Shown: piece after piece, positions 9,211 to 20,025 of the stretch
Position numbering within the stretch: the stretch's first letter is position 1
Layout of the letters: the number at the start of each line of letters is the position of its first letter
Assembly (NCBI RefSeq): GCF_001651875.1
Contig: NZ_LNQB01000089.1
Span: 24,928 to 88,927, forward strand
Source: Sinorhizobium saheli
Lineage (GTDB): Bacteria; Pseudomonadota; Alphaproteobacteria; Rhizobiales; Rhizobiaceae
Direction: 5' to 3'
DNA: 64,000 nt
Notes under the pieces: generated by a model
The model's input: the letters and a program-made list of their open reading frames with translations, nothing else
Told to the model about the DNA's origin: nothing
Database searches by the model: none
Translations under genes and position numbers: made by a program

Positions 9211-10530
9211 CTATTTTTCTTTCATGCTCTTATGGAAGGCGTCGATCAACGGCTTCGCGATATATTGCGCGAAGGTTCGCTCGCCGGTGGAAATGATCAC
9301 ATCAACCGGCATGCCGGCGACCATACGTTCCTTGATCTCTGGGGGCACGTTCTTATCGTCCACACGCACAATAGCTTGGTAATATGGCTCTCTGCTTTTG
9401 CCACTCTCCGGCTGAACGACGTCCTTGCCGAGAACGGAAACCTTACCGTAGATCGCTGGCGTCGTCTTGGCTGAGAACGCAGAGAAGCGCACTTCCACAT
9501 CAGAATCAGCGCCGACATTGTCGATGTCGATCGGCCGGATTTGTGCATCGACGACCAGATCGTCATCAATCGGCACGATGTCGAGAAGTGGTTCAGCCGG
9601 GCGCACGACACCATTTGTGGTGTGGATGCGGATACTCTGGACCATGCCCCGCACGGGGGCGATCACGGTGGTTCTGGACAGTACGTCCCCTGCAACGCGG
9701 AGGCGCTCGCGTACTTCGTCGATCTGATCGCGCACTTCCTTATGCTCCTCGATGGCTCTGTCGGAAAACTCCTGCTTGACCTGGACGATCTGCAGCTCGG
9801 TTTCACCGATCGTTTCACGGATCTTGGTGAGTTCGGTCTCGGCCTCACCACGCACGCGAGACATTTCCAGCATGTTGCGCGTCATCTGTGATAGCCGATT
9901 GACGGGCACCACACCGATCTTTTGGCCGTTGCTCAACCGCCCGATTTCCTCACTCATCGAAGCTATTTGCATGTCGCTGGCGTCAATCTGCTTGGCGAAC
10001 CCTTCGGCCTCCTTGTTGAACTGATGGATACGCGAACTCAAAATGGCCACCTTGCCGTTGCGCGTTTTGATGTGCGATTCTAGGATGTTGCGTTGAAGCG
10101 TCATAGCCACTTTGGCTTCAGGCAGCGGGCTCGTCAGAAGGCTTTCGGGAAAATCAATGTTGCTATCGCCCTTAGCTTCCGTAATCAGGCGCGCCTCCGC
10201 TGTCTGAAGATACAGAAGCTTGGTGCTCAAAACCCTGTAGTTGCCCGCGGCCTGGGTAGGGGCTAGCTTCACCAGCACATCGCCCGGATTAACGATATCT
10301 CCTTCCTTGACAACGATTTCCGAGATGATGCCGCCTTCCAGATGCTGTATTGTCTTGCGATTACCCTCGATCGAAACCACGCCAGGCGCAACGATCCCGC
10401 TGGCGAGTGGCGCGGTTGCCGCCCAGGTTCCCAAGGTACCGCAGCCGAATAGAATTGTAACATATCCGCCCACAACATAGGAACGCGGCGAGAATCTGTT
10501 GCTTTGGGCATGCTCTTTAGTCTTAATCAT
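9211..10530 (-). CDS. Type I secretion membrane fusion protein (HlyD/PrsE family)
   Basis: A 439-residue periplasmic adaptor of a type I secretion system, which links the inner-membrane ABC exporter to an outer-membrane TolC-type channel. One membrane segment lies near residues 20-42 (VVGGYVTILFGCGTLGTWAA). A lipoyl/barrel-sandwich half follows (GIVAPGVVSIEGNRKTIQHL, EGGIISEIVVKEGDIV), then a long alpha-helical hairpin and a second half with RTTVIAPVRGMVQSI. It lies 86 bp downstream of the ABC transporter on the same strand and is probably co-transcribed. No TolC gene is in the window, so a chromosomal one would be used. Confidence 0.9.
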   Translation of the reverse strand: MIKTKEHAQSNRFSPRSYVVGGYVTILFGCGTLGTWAATAPLASGIVAPGVVSIEGNRKTIQHLEGGIISEIVVKEGDIVNPGDVLVKLAPTQAAGNYRVLSTKLLYLQTAEARLITEAKGDSNIDFPESLLTSPLPEAKVAMTLQRNILESHIKTRNGKVAILSSRIHQFNKEAEGFAKQIDASDMQIASMSEEIGRLSNGQKIGVVPVNRLSQMTRNMLEMSRVRGEAETELTKIRETIGETELQIVQVKQEFSDRAIEEHKEVRDQIDEVRERLRVAGDVLSRTTVIAPVRGMVQSIRIHTTNGVVRPAEPLLDIVPIDDDLVVDAQIRPIDIDNVGADSDVEVRFSAFSAKTTPAIYGKVSVLGKDVVQPESGKSREPYYQAIVRVDDKNVPPEIKERMVAGMPVDVIISTGERTFAQYIAKPLIDAFHKSMKEK

Positions 10531-10616
10531 CGGGTTGTCTCAAGCGCTCTTGAAAGGCAAAGAAATATTATAAGACCCAAGGCATGAAGACGAACACGCT
10601 CCACGCTCGCCTTCGC

Positions 10617-12308
10617 TTAATCGGCCGAATGGATGGCCGTGACGGCTGATTTGGGCTGGAGAATGTCGCGCGTTGCGCCGTAGCCTTGCATGCGACCTTG
10701 GGCAAGCACTAGCGTCTTGCCCGACATAGCGATCAGGCTCATCTTGTGGCTAACGAAGAGAACGCTTTTGCCCATGGTCTTCAGCGCCAGAACGACTTGG
10801 TTGAGCGCTTCTTCGCCTTCATCATCGAGGTTAGCATTCGGCTCATCCAGCACGATTACCGAGGGATTTCCGTAGACAGCACGCGCCAGTCCGACGCGCT
10901 GGCGCTGACCGCCCGAAAGCTGCCGCCCCCCAACACCGATTTGGGTGTCGTAGCCGTCAGGCAGGTTCTGGATTAACTGGTGCACACGGGCAAGCTTTGC
11001 AGCCTCGATGATGGCTTCCGGCTTCGCGGCCTCCTGAAAACGGGAGATGTTTTCAGCGATTGTGCCGGAGAACAGCTCAACGTTCTGCGGCAGATACCCA
11101 AAATGTTGGCCAAGCGCGTCAGTTTCCCAATGCTGGAGCTCGGAACCGTCCAAGCGAACAGTGCCGGCGGCCGGCGACCAAATGCCGACAAGAGCACGCG
11201 CTAGGCTGGATTTGCCTGCACCGCTCGGACCGACGATGGCCACCGCCTCACCAGGATTGACTCGGAAGGTAACGCTATGAACCAACGGCGCCTTGGTCCC
11301 GGGAGCCGCAACGGCCAGTTGTTCCACGCTCAGCGTGCCGCTAGGAGTCGGCAAAGAAAGCTTTCTTTGTTCTTCCGGCACTTCTAGAAAGATCTTGCTC
11401 AAACGACCATAGGCTTGACGGGCGCTAACGAACTGCTTCCATTGGCCGACGACCTGATCGACCGGCTGCAGGGCGCGACCCATCATGATAGATGCGGCGA
11501 TTATAGAGCCAGGCGAAATCGCAGCTTCCAGCGCAAGATAGGCTCCGGCACCCAGGATGATGGTTTGCAGACCCATGCGCACGAACCTGGAGATGGACAG
11601 CAACGCGGCGGATCGATCGCTGGCAAGGGCCTGGCTTTCAATCACCTTCCGGTGCAGGGCATTCCACCGTCCGCACAGGCTGTCTTCCATACCGAGCGCG
11701 CGCACAACTTCGACGTTCATGAGAGTAGAGTTGGAGAAGTGGATTGCACCCTGTCCGGCAATCGTTGCTCTGAACAATTCCTTCTTGGTCATGAATTCAT
11801 TAGCGATCGCCAGAGTGAAGACTATAACGGCGCCCCCGGTCGCAATAAATCCGATCAACGGATGAAAAAAGAAACACACGGCTAGGAAGATCGGCATCCA
11901 CGGGAGGTCGCAAAGCGCAACCAGTCCGTAACCGGTCAGGAACTCTCGCAGGCGATCGATATCCATAAGGGCGAATTCGGACCGGCCCTGAGGATGCCTG
12001 AGGGTAGAGGTGATGACACGGCTGAAGACGCCTGTGGCGATCATCTCATCAAAGCGCATACCAGCCCGCATCAGCACCCGGGAACGAATCCATTCGAGCA
12101 GGTTACAAAGTGCAAGCATCGTCAGCGCAATCAAAGTCAGCATCATTAACGTCATTTCGTTACGGCTGTGAAGTACTCGATCGTAAACCTGCAGCATGTA
12201 AAGGGGACTGACGAACATCAGAACGTTGATCACGATGCTAAAGCTCATGGTCGCAACAATGATCGTTCGGTACGTGGCTAAAGCCTGTCTGAACGGGTTT
12301 GCTTTCAT
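10617..12308 (-). CDS. Type I secretion ABC transporter/ATPase (PrtD/PrsD family)
   Basis: The start chosen is the ATG at 12308, preceded by a strong GGGAGGAT ribosome site; this gives 563 residues and begins MKANPFRQALATYRT. The frame is open further upstream but without a better site. An N-terminal six-helix membrane domain (from about residue 20, with SPLYMLQVYDRVLHSRNEMT) is followed by an ATP-binding domain. That domain has Walker A GPSGAGKSS, signature LSGGQRQRVGLARA and Walker B VIVLDEPNANLD. Like PrtD/HasD/PrsD exporters it lacks a C39 peptidase domain. It exports proteins with C-terminal uncleaved signals, most plausibly the RTX protein encoded just upstream. Confidence 0.92.
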   Translation of the reverse strand: MKANPFRQALATYRTIIVATMSFSIVINVLMFVSPLYMLQVYDRVLHSRNEMTLMMLTLIALTMLALCNLLEWIRSRVLMRAGMRFDEMIATGVFSRVITSTLRHPQGRSEFALMDIDRLREFLTGYGLVALCDLPWMPIFLAVCFFFHPLIGFIATGGAVIVFTLAIANEFMTKKELFRATIAGQGAIHFSNSTLMNVEVVRALGMEDSLCGRWNALHRKVIESQALASDRSAALLSISRFVRMGLQTIILGAGAYLALEAAISPGSIIAASIMMGRALQPVDQVVGQWKQFVSARQAYGRLSKIFLEVPEEQRKLSLPTPSGTLSVEQLAVAAPGTKAPLVHSVTFRVNPGEAVAIVGPSGAGKSSLARALVGIWSPAAGTVRLDGSELQHWETDALGQHFGYLPQNVELFSGTIAENISRFQEAAKPEAIIEAAKLARVHQLIQNLPDGYDTQIGVGGRQLSGGQRQRVGLARAVYGNPSVIVLDEPNANLDDEGEEALNQVVLALKTMGKSVLFVSHKMSLIAMSGKTLVLAQGRMQGYGATRDILQPKSAVTAIHSAD

Positions 12309-12722
12309 AGAGACATCCTCCCCCCGCTTCAACGCTCGCCCCATACTCACGGATTCACGATGCTTACACGAGGACCGATCACCTTGTGCTGCATCGATGA
12401 CCATACGCAGCGACTTAAACTCGGCCACTGGCCACCAGGCGCCGACCGCATTCGCTCGCCGCTCATCGCGAGGGGCAAAGCTCCGCTTAAAAAACTCTGT
12501 GCGTATCGCGCATAGCCTCACCCGCGCAAACGCGCGTAGCTGGCCGCCGACGTTCGACCGAAAAAGATAATCGTCCGCGGCTGCTGCGGCCATGCAATCG
12601 AAATAACAACAGCTGAGCGGAGCTTGAACTACCGACGAGCGACCAGCCTAAGTCTTCGACCGCGGTCAGTTGCACGCGCCGGTGTCTTTCACCTGCCGCC
12701 CACTCAAGCAGAGGCCGCAGAA

Positions 12723-12761
12723 GGAAGCGTACCGTGCCGGGGTGGGCACGGCACGGCTTCC
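12723..12761 (-). terminator. Strong hairpin after the RTX gene
   Basis: A nested dyad pairs GGAAGC with GCTTCC on the outside and CCGTGCC with GGCACGG inside, with a 6-base loop. It starts about 12 bp after the RTX gene stop. There is no clear U-run, so it may be a processing or stability element, or an attenuator between the substrate gene and its exporter, rather than a classic terminator. Confidence 0.45.
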
Positions 12762-12773
12762 GATCACTACGAA

Positions 12774-13529
12774 TCAGGTGAAGATGAAATTGTCCCGAGA
12801 AAAGAACTGTTCGGACGTGTCCTCCACGTTTGACAGCTGGGCAAACGGGTGGGCATGGTCTTCTGAGTCAACATAGGCTAGTATAACAGAGCCGTATTGA
12901 TCATCGTTGTACACAATGATATCGCCTGGCTTCTCATTGTTTACGGAGGCAGCAGCCTCGCTGCTATCGCCAAAGCTTTGATCAGTGAGCACCAAGACAT
13001 GCTCCCCGTTTGCGTCGGCGGCTCGCCCTTGGAAGAAGGTGTCAGCTGCGCCACCCAGGCCGCCGGTGGAGTGGTTGACGAAGTTGCCATCGGCACTCAT
13101 GCTGCCGAGAAGATCCTTGGCGTCGAACACAAACTTGTCTTGCCGCGCATCGAAATCCGCGATTTGGACAGGCTGCACACTCCCCTCGGTCTTCGGGTCA
13201 TGATACCGGAAAAGAAAGCGGTCCTTGCCGGCGCCACCTGTCATCAGATCGTGCCCGTCACCAGCCACAAGATAATCGTCTCCTGGGCCGCCATCGAGAA
13301 CGTCATTGCCCGCCACGACTTTATCGCGTGGTACATTGACTGTTGAGTCGCTAAAGAGGGTATCATCGCCCTCCTGTCCGAACAGCAGGTCACTGCCTCC
13401 ACTGCCGATTACGATATCGTCGCCGGCGCCCGCGTAGACGGTGTCGTTGCCATCGCGGGCGTCGATGGACTCACTTTCGGGCGTGCCGATCATTTTTTCA
13501 CTTTGGTCGGTACCGGAAATCCAGATCAT
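12774..13529 (-). CDS. RTX calcium-binding secreted protein, NodO-like
   Basis: A 251-residue acidic protein without an N-terminal signal peptide. Residues about 20-120 hold glycine/aspartate-rich nonapeptide repeats of the GGxGxDxUx type: DARDGNDTVYAGAGDDIVIG, SGGSDLLFGQEGDDTL, DGGPGDDYLVAGDGHDLMTG. These form a Ca2+-binding beta-roll. The C-terminus ends in hydrophobic residues (DNFIFT), as in type I secretion signals. The exporter genes lie directly downstream on the same strand. Size, repeats and symbiotic context resemble NodO, which is secreted through PrsDE and promotes infection; NodO identity is inference. Confidence 0.8.
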   Translation of the reverse strand: MIWISGTDQSEKMIGTPESESIDARDGNDTVYAGAGDDIVIGSGGSDLLFGQEGDDTLFSDSTVNVPRDKVVAGNDVLDGGPGDDYLVAGDGHDLMTGGAGKDRFLFRYHDPKTEGSVQPVQIADFDARQDKFVFDAKDLLGSMSADGNFVNHSTGGLGGAADTFFQGRAADANGEHVLVLTDQSFGDSSEAAASVNNEKPGDIIVYNDDQYGSVILAYVDSEDHAHPFAQLSNVEDTSEQFFSRDNFIFT

Positions 13530-13628
13530 TTACAATTCTCCTTAGGTGAACGAAAACCCCGGTACTCTATACTCCGGTCGGACAGCCAGGAAAAATTCGT
13601 TTGTTTAATGGAGCCATCCAGATAATGG

Positions 13629-14279
13629 ATGTCACTGCCCTCTCCGCGGGTCGCCGCGACCCCGGAGTCAATTCGACCGCACCGACGCGTTGCGACCTTC
13701 GAGTACATCGATCACCACGCGCCTTGCCAAGTCCACTTGGAAGCAATCCGCGACTGTCTCCATCGTTACTGTCGAGGGATCGACCGGGCAGACGAGGCCG
13801 CTTTGCGCAGCTGTTATTGGCCCGATGCAACTGACAATCACGGAAGTTACTCCGGCTCTGCCGGGGGGTTCATTCAGCTTGCGCTTAGTGTCTTCAAAAC
13901 CCAGCCGCGCAACATCCACCAGCTTGCCAACATAATGATCGAGTTCCTGGGACCGGCAGAGGCCGCCGTCGAGAGTTATTTCACCGCGCTGCAGCGCGGA
14001 CCCGACGAGGCAGGCGAGATGAGGCAGATGCTCCTCTGCGGACGCTACTGTGATCTGTTTCAGAAAAGGGAAGGGGAGTGGCGCATCTCCGAACGCACCG
14101 TGGTCTATGATTGGGTCGAAGAGCAGAGGCCCCCGACGTCCGCGGAAGCTGAGCGGTTCGGTCCCCGCCAGCCGATTGGGGCACCGCACCCGAATGATCC
14201 CGTCTACGAACTTTTGAAGCGGCACGCTCCTCTGAAAACTTATCCAAAGATCCGGGTTGGCGGTGGAGAAGAAGAATAA
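13629..14279 (+). CDS. NTF2/SnoaL-like protein
   Basis: A 216-residue protein with one NTF2-like (SnoaL/ring-hydroxylase small-subunit type) fold from about residue 30. It reads [20 protein letters not shown], then [16 protein letters not shown], and later [20 protein letters not shown]. Related proteins act as small polyketide or aromatic-ring enzymes or as subunits of ring hydroxylases; no partner large subunit is nearby. It is transcribed divergently from the RTX gene, with about 100 bp between. The start is chosen as the first ATG with adequate spacing; a second ATG at 13625 is out of frame. The substrate is unknown. Confidence 0.7.
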   Translation: MSLPSPRVAATPESIRPHRRVATFEYIDHHAPCQVHLEAIRDCLHRYCRGIDRADEAALRSCYWPDATDNHGSYSGSAGGFIQLALSVFKTQPRNIHQLANIMIEFLGPAEAAVESYFTALQRGPDEAGEMRQMLLCGRYCDLFQKREGEWRISERTVVYDWVEEQRPPTSAEAERFGPRQPIGAPHPNDPVYELLKRHAPLKTYPKIRVGGGEEE

Positions 14280-14387
14280 TGATGCGATTTGGCTACCCTC
14301 CTTTTCCCCCCGCCACCACCTGTCCAGTGAAGACACGCCTGGACCATTGCCAGGTTCAGCCGGGGCGTGTCATCATCGGGACAGGTA

Positions 14388-15480
14388 TCAAGCGACATCG
14401 GAATGAGTCCCCTTGGCGTCATATAAAACTGGCCCCCTGTTGCAGAGCACGGTGCAGTTCTGGCGGATTACCTCCCGACCCAACGCGATCGCGAGGTGAG
14501 ACTTGCCAACGCCCGGTGGCCCCAGCAACAGTACTGCGTCGCCATGAGCGACCCACCGGCCGGTTGCGAGTTCGCGGATCTGATGCGGGTCAATGCTGGG
14601 CTGAGCATCGAAGTCGAACCCGTCGAGCTCGCGGGCATGCGGGAAGTGCGCAATCTTCATCGCCATCTCGATCCGGCGTTCATCGCGCCGGGCAATCTCT
14701 CGTGAGACCAGGAACGCCAGAGCTTCGCGCAAGGTCATCTTCGAGCGGGCCGCCTCGTCCAGGAACGTGTCGAGTTGATCGCGGAGCCGTCAGCTTTAGC
14801 CGATCGAGTGTCGCAATGAGTAAATCGTGATCGACGGACGTCATCACCAGCCACCTCCAACAACAGCCTCGTATTCCGCAAGTCGTCGCAGCAAGGCGGC
14901 TGGTGCCAGCTCAACTGAAGCGGTGCGAACCAGTCCTTCGCTACCTGCGACGCCAACAAAGTGATCCCGGCCGACGATCCGTTGTCGCCGTCCTTGGCAG
15001 AGAGGATGATCGGCCACAACCTGGCCAGCGTGACGGATAATTACACGGCCAGCCAGTACAACGACTTGGACGCTCTCGCCGATGAGACGCCAGGGTACGG
15101 AATAGCTGTTTGTGTCGAGATCGATGGCGCAGTCCGCCTGCACCTTGCGCACGAGGTCGCGGAGTTGTCCAAACGGTGCGCGGCCGGATAGCGGCCGAAG
15201 GGCTTCGGCACTTCTGGGGAAAATTCACGCGGCATTGACAGTGCCGTGTTCTCGTCGGTCTGCGACCTCTCTTATCCATCGGTCAAGGTGCGCCTCGAAC
15301 GAAGCCCAGTTCTCAAACCGGCGACCAGCGATAGCATTCTTCTTGACGTACCCGACCCCGCGCTCGTCCTTCCCCTTCTTTCAAGTCCAGGACTGCAGTT
15401 CGTGCGCATGGACAAGCGCGCATAGAGTTTGACAGCCGCTGGGCGCGGCTCATTGCGTCGTGGCATTGCAACCTCCTTTG
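14388..15480 (-). pseudogene. IS21-family element remnant (istA' and istB')
   Basis: On the minus strand, parts of IstA are readable: RRFENWASFEAHLDRWIREV near 15330-15250, then DCAIDLDTNSYSVPWRLIGE and the C-terminal stretch to about 14845. They lie in different frames. They are followed by an N-terminal and Walker A part of IstB (14738-14388) with LLGPPGVGKSHLAIALG. IstB ends after about 110 residues. Both genes are incomplete and non-functional. The remnant sits immediately before the nifH regulatory region. Confidence 0.75.
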
Positions 15481-15625
15481 GTTTGACTGCCTCATGATGC
15501 TACGAGAGGACGAGGCGGACCATCCTACCGCCCCGAATACAGCAACCCAAAACCGCCGGAGCGAACTCAAAACTGGATAAAACTTGGGGCAAGGTCAGAC
15601 GCTATACGACAATGCTGGTTACAAT

Positions 15626-15641
15626 TGTCGGTTCGGCGACA
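15626..15641 (+). promoter_or_regulatory. NifA upstream activator sequence for nifH
   Basis: TGT-N10-ACA (tgtcggttcggcgaca), the NifA-binding consensus. It lies about 90 bp upstream of the -24 element, within the usual range for enhancer binding with IHF-assisted looping. Confidence 0.88.
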
Positions 15642-15682
15642 AGGACTTGCTTTGCGACGCGGGCGGTCTCTTTTCGGCATAA

Positions 15683-16726
<1,044 letters not shown>

Positions 16727-16826
16727 CTGCCTCGCAGACGATGTCGGAACTTTACCCGGCGCAACATTCCACCAACGGTGCCTCTTCTTCGAGGCATCAC
16801 CTGAATCTCGAAAAGGGGGCAGGCGA

Positions 16827-18329
16827 ATGAGCCTCGACTACGAGAATGACAGTGCTCTCCATGAGGAGCTTATCACGCAAGTGCTGTCGCAATACCCACA
16901 CAAAGCGGCGAAGCGTCGTCAAAAGCACCTCAGTGTCGCAACGGACAGAGAGGAGGTCGGCGAGGAAGGCCTGACCATTTCCGAATGTGACGTAAAGTCG
17001 AACATCAAGTCCATTCCAGGCGTAATGACGATCCGCGGCTGCGCCTATGCTGGCTCGAAAGGCGTGGTCTGGGGCCCGGTCAAGGATATGGTCCATGTCT
17101 CGCACGGGCCGGTCGGTTGCGGTCAATATTCCTGGTCGCAGCGCCGCAACTACTATGTCGGCACGACAGGCGTCGACACATTCGTAACAATGCAGTTCAC
17201 CTCCGACTTTCAGGAAAAGGACATCGTCTTCGGTGGCGACAAAAAGCTGGAAAAGATCATCGACGAGATTGAGGAACTGTTTCCACTGAACAAGGGCCTC
17301 ACCATACAGTCTGAATGTCCGATTGGCCTCATCGGTGACGACATCGAGGCGGTGTCGCGCAAGAAGGCCAAGGAGTATGAAAAAACAATCGTGCCGGTAC
17401 GCTGCGAAGGCTTCCGCGGCGTCTCGCAATCGCTCGGCCACCACATCGCCAATGATGCCATACGTGACTGGGTCTTCGGCAAGGCCGAAGTCGAATTCGA
17501 AACTGGCGCCTACGACGTCAACGTGGTCGGGGACTACAACATCGGCGGCGACGCCTGGGCCTCGCGCATCCTGCTTGAGGAGATAGGTCTGCGCGTAGTC
17601 GGCAACTGGTCGGGTGATGCCACGCTCGCGGAAGTGGAACGTGCCCCGAAGGCCAAGCTCAACCTCATCCACTGCTACCGATCGATGAATTACATCTGCC
17701 GGCACATGGAGGAAAAATACGGCATCCCCTGGATGGAATACAATTTCTTCGGCCCATCCCAGATCGAAGCCTCTCTGCGCAAGATAGCCAAGCATTTCGG
17801 CCCTGCAATTGAAGAAAGGGCCGAGAGGGTCATCGCCAAGTACCAGCCCTTGGTCGACGATGTAGTCGATAAGTATTGGCCGCGCCTCCAGGGCAAGAGA
17901 GTGATGCTTTATGTGGGTGGGTTACGCCCCCGTCACGTCGTCACAGCCTATGAAGACCTCGGCATGCAGATCGTCGGCACCGGGTACGAATTCGCCCACA
18001 ACGACGACTATCAGCGCACCGGCCATTACGTGAAGAAAGGCACGCTGATCTATGACGACGCAACCAGTTACGAACTGGACAAGTTCATCGAGAGGATTCG
18101 TCCCGATCTTGTTGGCTCCGGCATCAAGGAAAAGTACCCGGTGCAGAAGATGGGCATACCATTCCGCCAGATGCACTCATGGGATTATTCCGGCCCATAC
18201 CACGGCTATGACGGCTTCGCCATCTTCGCCCGCGACATGGATCTGGCCATCAACAATCCGGTCTGGGACCTCTACGACGCGCCTTGGAAGAAAGTGAGAG
18301 CGCCTGCGGCAGCGGTTGCAGCCGAATAG
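16827..18329 (+). CDS. nifD: Nitrogenase MoFe protein alpha chain
   Basis: 500 residues; forms the alpha2beta2 MoFe protein with NifK and holds the FeMo cofactor. P-cluster and cofactor ligand regions are readable: [37 protein letters not shown] and the [18 protein letters not shown] stretch, with the C-terminal cofactor His in [19 protein letters not shown]. It starts at the ATG after GGGGGCAGGCGA, 100 bp after nifH. It is intact and follows the canonical nif order. Confidence 0.98.
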   Translation: MSLDYENDSALHEELITQVLSQYPHKAAKRRQKHLSVATDREEVGEEGLTISECDVKSNIKSIPGVMTIRGCAYAGSKGVVWGPVKDMVHVSHGPVGCGQYSWSQRRNYYVGTTGVDTFVTMQFTSDFQEKDIVFGGDKKLEKIIDEIEELFPLNKGLTIQSECPIGLIGDDIEAVSRKKAKEYEKTIVPVRCEGFRGVSQSLGHHIANDAIRDWVFGKAEVEFETGAYDVNVVGDYNIGGDAWASRILLEEIGLRVVGNWSGDATLAEVERAPKAKLNLIHCYRSMNYICRHMEEKYGIPWMEYNFFGPSQIEASLRKIAKHFGPAIEERAERVIAKYQPLVDDVVDKYWPRLQGKRVMLYVGGLRPRHVVTAYEDLGMQIVGTGYEFAHNDDYQRTGHYVKKGTLIYDDATSYELDKFIERIRPDLVGSGIKEKYPVQKMGIPFRQMHSWDYSGPYHGYDGFAIFARDMDLAINNPVWDLYDAPWKKVRAPAAAVAAE

Positions 18330-18430
18330 AAGCGTGGTCTTCCGCGGACAGGAGCCCGCGGGAGATCCGACGTCTCAAAAGTTTTCCTGTGCCGCCGTTT
18401 GACGAGGCCAGATGAAAAAGGGTGACCAAT

Positions 18431-19972
18431 ATGCCGCAATCGGCCGAAAAGATTCTTGACCATGCTCCCCTGTTCCGCGAGCCGGAATACAGGCAGATGC
18501 TAGCGGAGAAGAAGCTTAATTTCGAATGTCCTCACTCCGATCAGATCGTCACTGATCAAGGTGAATACACCAAGACCTGGGAATATCGCGAAAAGAATCT
18601 TGCCCGCGAAGCGCTCGTGGTGAACCCAGCCAAAGCCTGCCAGCCGCTGGGCGCGGTATTCGCCGCCGCGGGATTCGAGCGGACCATGTCCTTTGTACAT
18701 GGCAGCCAGGGATGCGTTGCTTATTACCGTTCGCACCTGTCGCGGCATTTCAAGGAGCCCTCATCGGCAGTCTCATCCTCCATGACCGAGGACGCGGCAG
18801 TGTTCGGCGGCCTGAAGAACATGGTCGATGGGCTCGCCAATACTTACGCGCTCTACGACCCGAAGATGATTGCCGTCTCTACCACCTGTATGGCGGAAGT
18901 CATTGGTGACGATCTGCATGGTTTCATTGAGAATGCCAAGGACGAAGGCTCGGTCCCCCTCGAATTCGACGTGCCATTCGCTCATACGCCTGCCTTCGTC
19001 GGCAGCCACGTCGACGGCTATGACGCCATGGTCAAAGGCATCCTAGAGCACTTCTGGAAAGGCAAGGAGCGTACGAAAGCGGCAGGCACGATTAACATCA
19101 TCCCGGGTTTCGACGGCTTTTGCGTCGGGAACAATCGCGAGCTGAAGCGCCTGCTCAACCTTATGGACGTGTCCTACACCTTCATCCAGGATGCCTCCGA
19201 TCAGTTCGATACGCCGTCGGATGGCGAATTCCGCATGTACGACGGCGGCACGAGGATCAAGGACGTGAGGGCCGCACTCAATGCCGAGGCGACGCTGTCG
19301 CTGCAGCACTACAATACGCGAAAGACGCTCGAGTATTGCCGCGAGGTCGAACAGGCTACCGCCTCCTTCCACTATCCGCTCGGGGTCGAGGCAACCGACG
19401 AGTTCCTGATGAAGGTGTCGGAGATTTCCGGTAAGGAAATTCCCGAGACAATACGCCTGGAACGCGGCCGGCTGATCGACGCCATGGCGGACAGCCAATC
19501 CTGGCTGCACGGTAAGAAATACGCAATCTACGGTGACCCTGACTTCGTCTACGCCGTGGCCCGATTCATCATGGAGACCGGCGGCGAACCGATCCACTGC
19601 CTCGCCACCAACGGCACGTCCGCCTGGGAAGCCGAGATGAAGGAGCTCCTTGCATCTTCTCCCTTCGGTAAGGATGCCCAAGTTTGGCCTGGAAAGGATC
19701 TGTGGGCAATGCGATCGCTACTCTTCACCGAGCCTGTAGACCTGCTAATCGGCAATTCCTATGGCAAGTATCTCGAGCGCGATACCGGCACACCACTCGT
19801 CCGGCTGATGTTTCCGATCTTCGATAGGCACCACCACCATCGGTTTCCCCTCATGGGCTACCAGGGCGGGCTGCGCGTCCTAACCACGATCCTCGACAAG
19901 ATCTTCGACAAACTTGATCGCGAGTCGATGCAGATTGGTGTGACGGATTATTCTTATGACCTCACTCGCTGA
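18431..19972 (+). CDS. nifK: Nitrogenase MoFe protein beta chain
   Basis: 513 residues from the ATG at 18431 ([20 protein letters not shown]); an in-frame GTG at 18422 is a possible alternative. It completes the MoFe protein with NifD. P-cluster ligand regions are seen in [38 protein letters not shown] and [17 protein letters not shown]. It lies 101 bp downstream of nifD and just before nifE. No lesions are visible. Confidence 0.98.
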   Translation: MPQSAEKILDHAPLFREPEYRQMLAEKKLNFECPHSDQIVTDQGEYTKTWEYREKNLAREALVVNPAKACQPLGAVFAAAGFERTMSFVHGSQGCVAYYRSHLSRHFKEPSSAVSSSMTEDAAVFGGLKNMVDGLANTYALYDPKMIAVSTTCMAEVIGDDLHGFIENAKDEGSVPLEFDVPFAHTPAFVGSHVDGYDAMVKGILEHFWKGKERTKAAGTINIIPGFDGFCVGNNRELKRLLNLMDVSYTFIQDASDQFDTPSDGEFRMYDGGTRIKDVRAALNAEATLSLQHYNTRKTLEYCREVEQATASFHYPLGVEATDEFLMKVSEISGKEIPETIRLERGRLIDAMADSQSWLHGKKYAIYGDPDFVYAVARFIMETGGEPIHCLATNGTSAWEAEMKELLASSPFGKDAQVWPGKDLWAMRSLLFTEPVDLLIGNSYGKYLERDTGTPLVRLMFPIFDRHHHHRFPLMGYQGGLRVLTTILDKIFDKLDRESMQIGVTDYSYDLTR

Positions 19973-20025
19973 ATGCCGCTGCCGGCAAAGATCGGCCCGC
20001 TCGTAAAATGTTGGAGGTCAACGAA

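Noticed and set aside
13614-13640. atccagataatggatg as a nod box
   Set aside because: Only the first dyad fits; the downstream CATCCAAACAATC part is missing.
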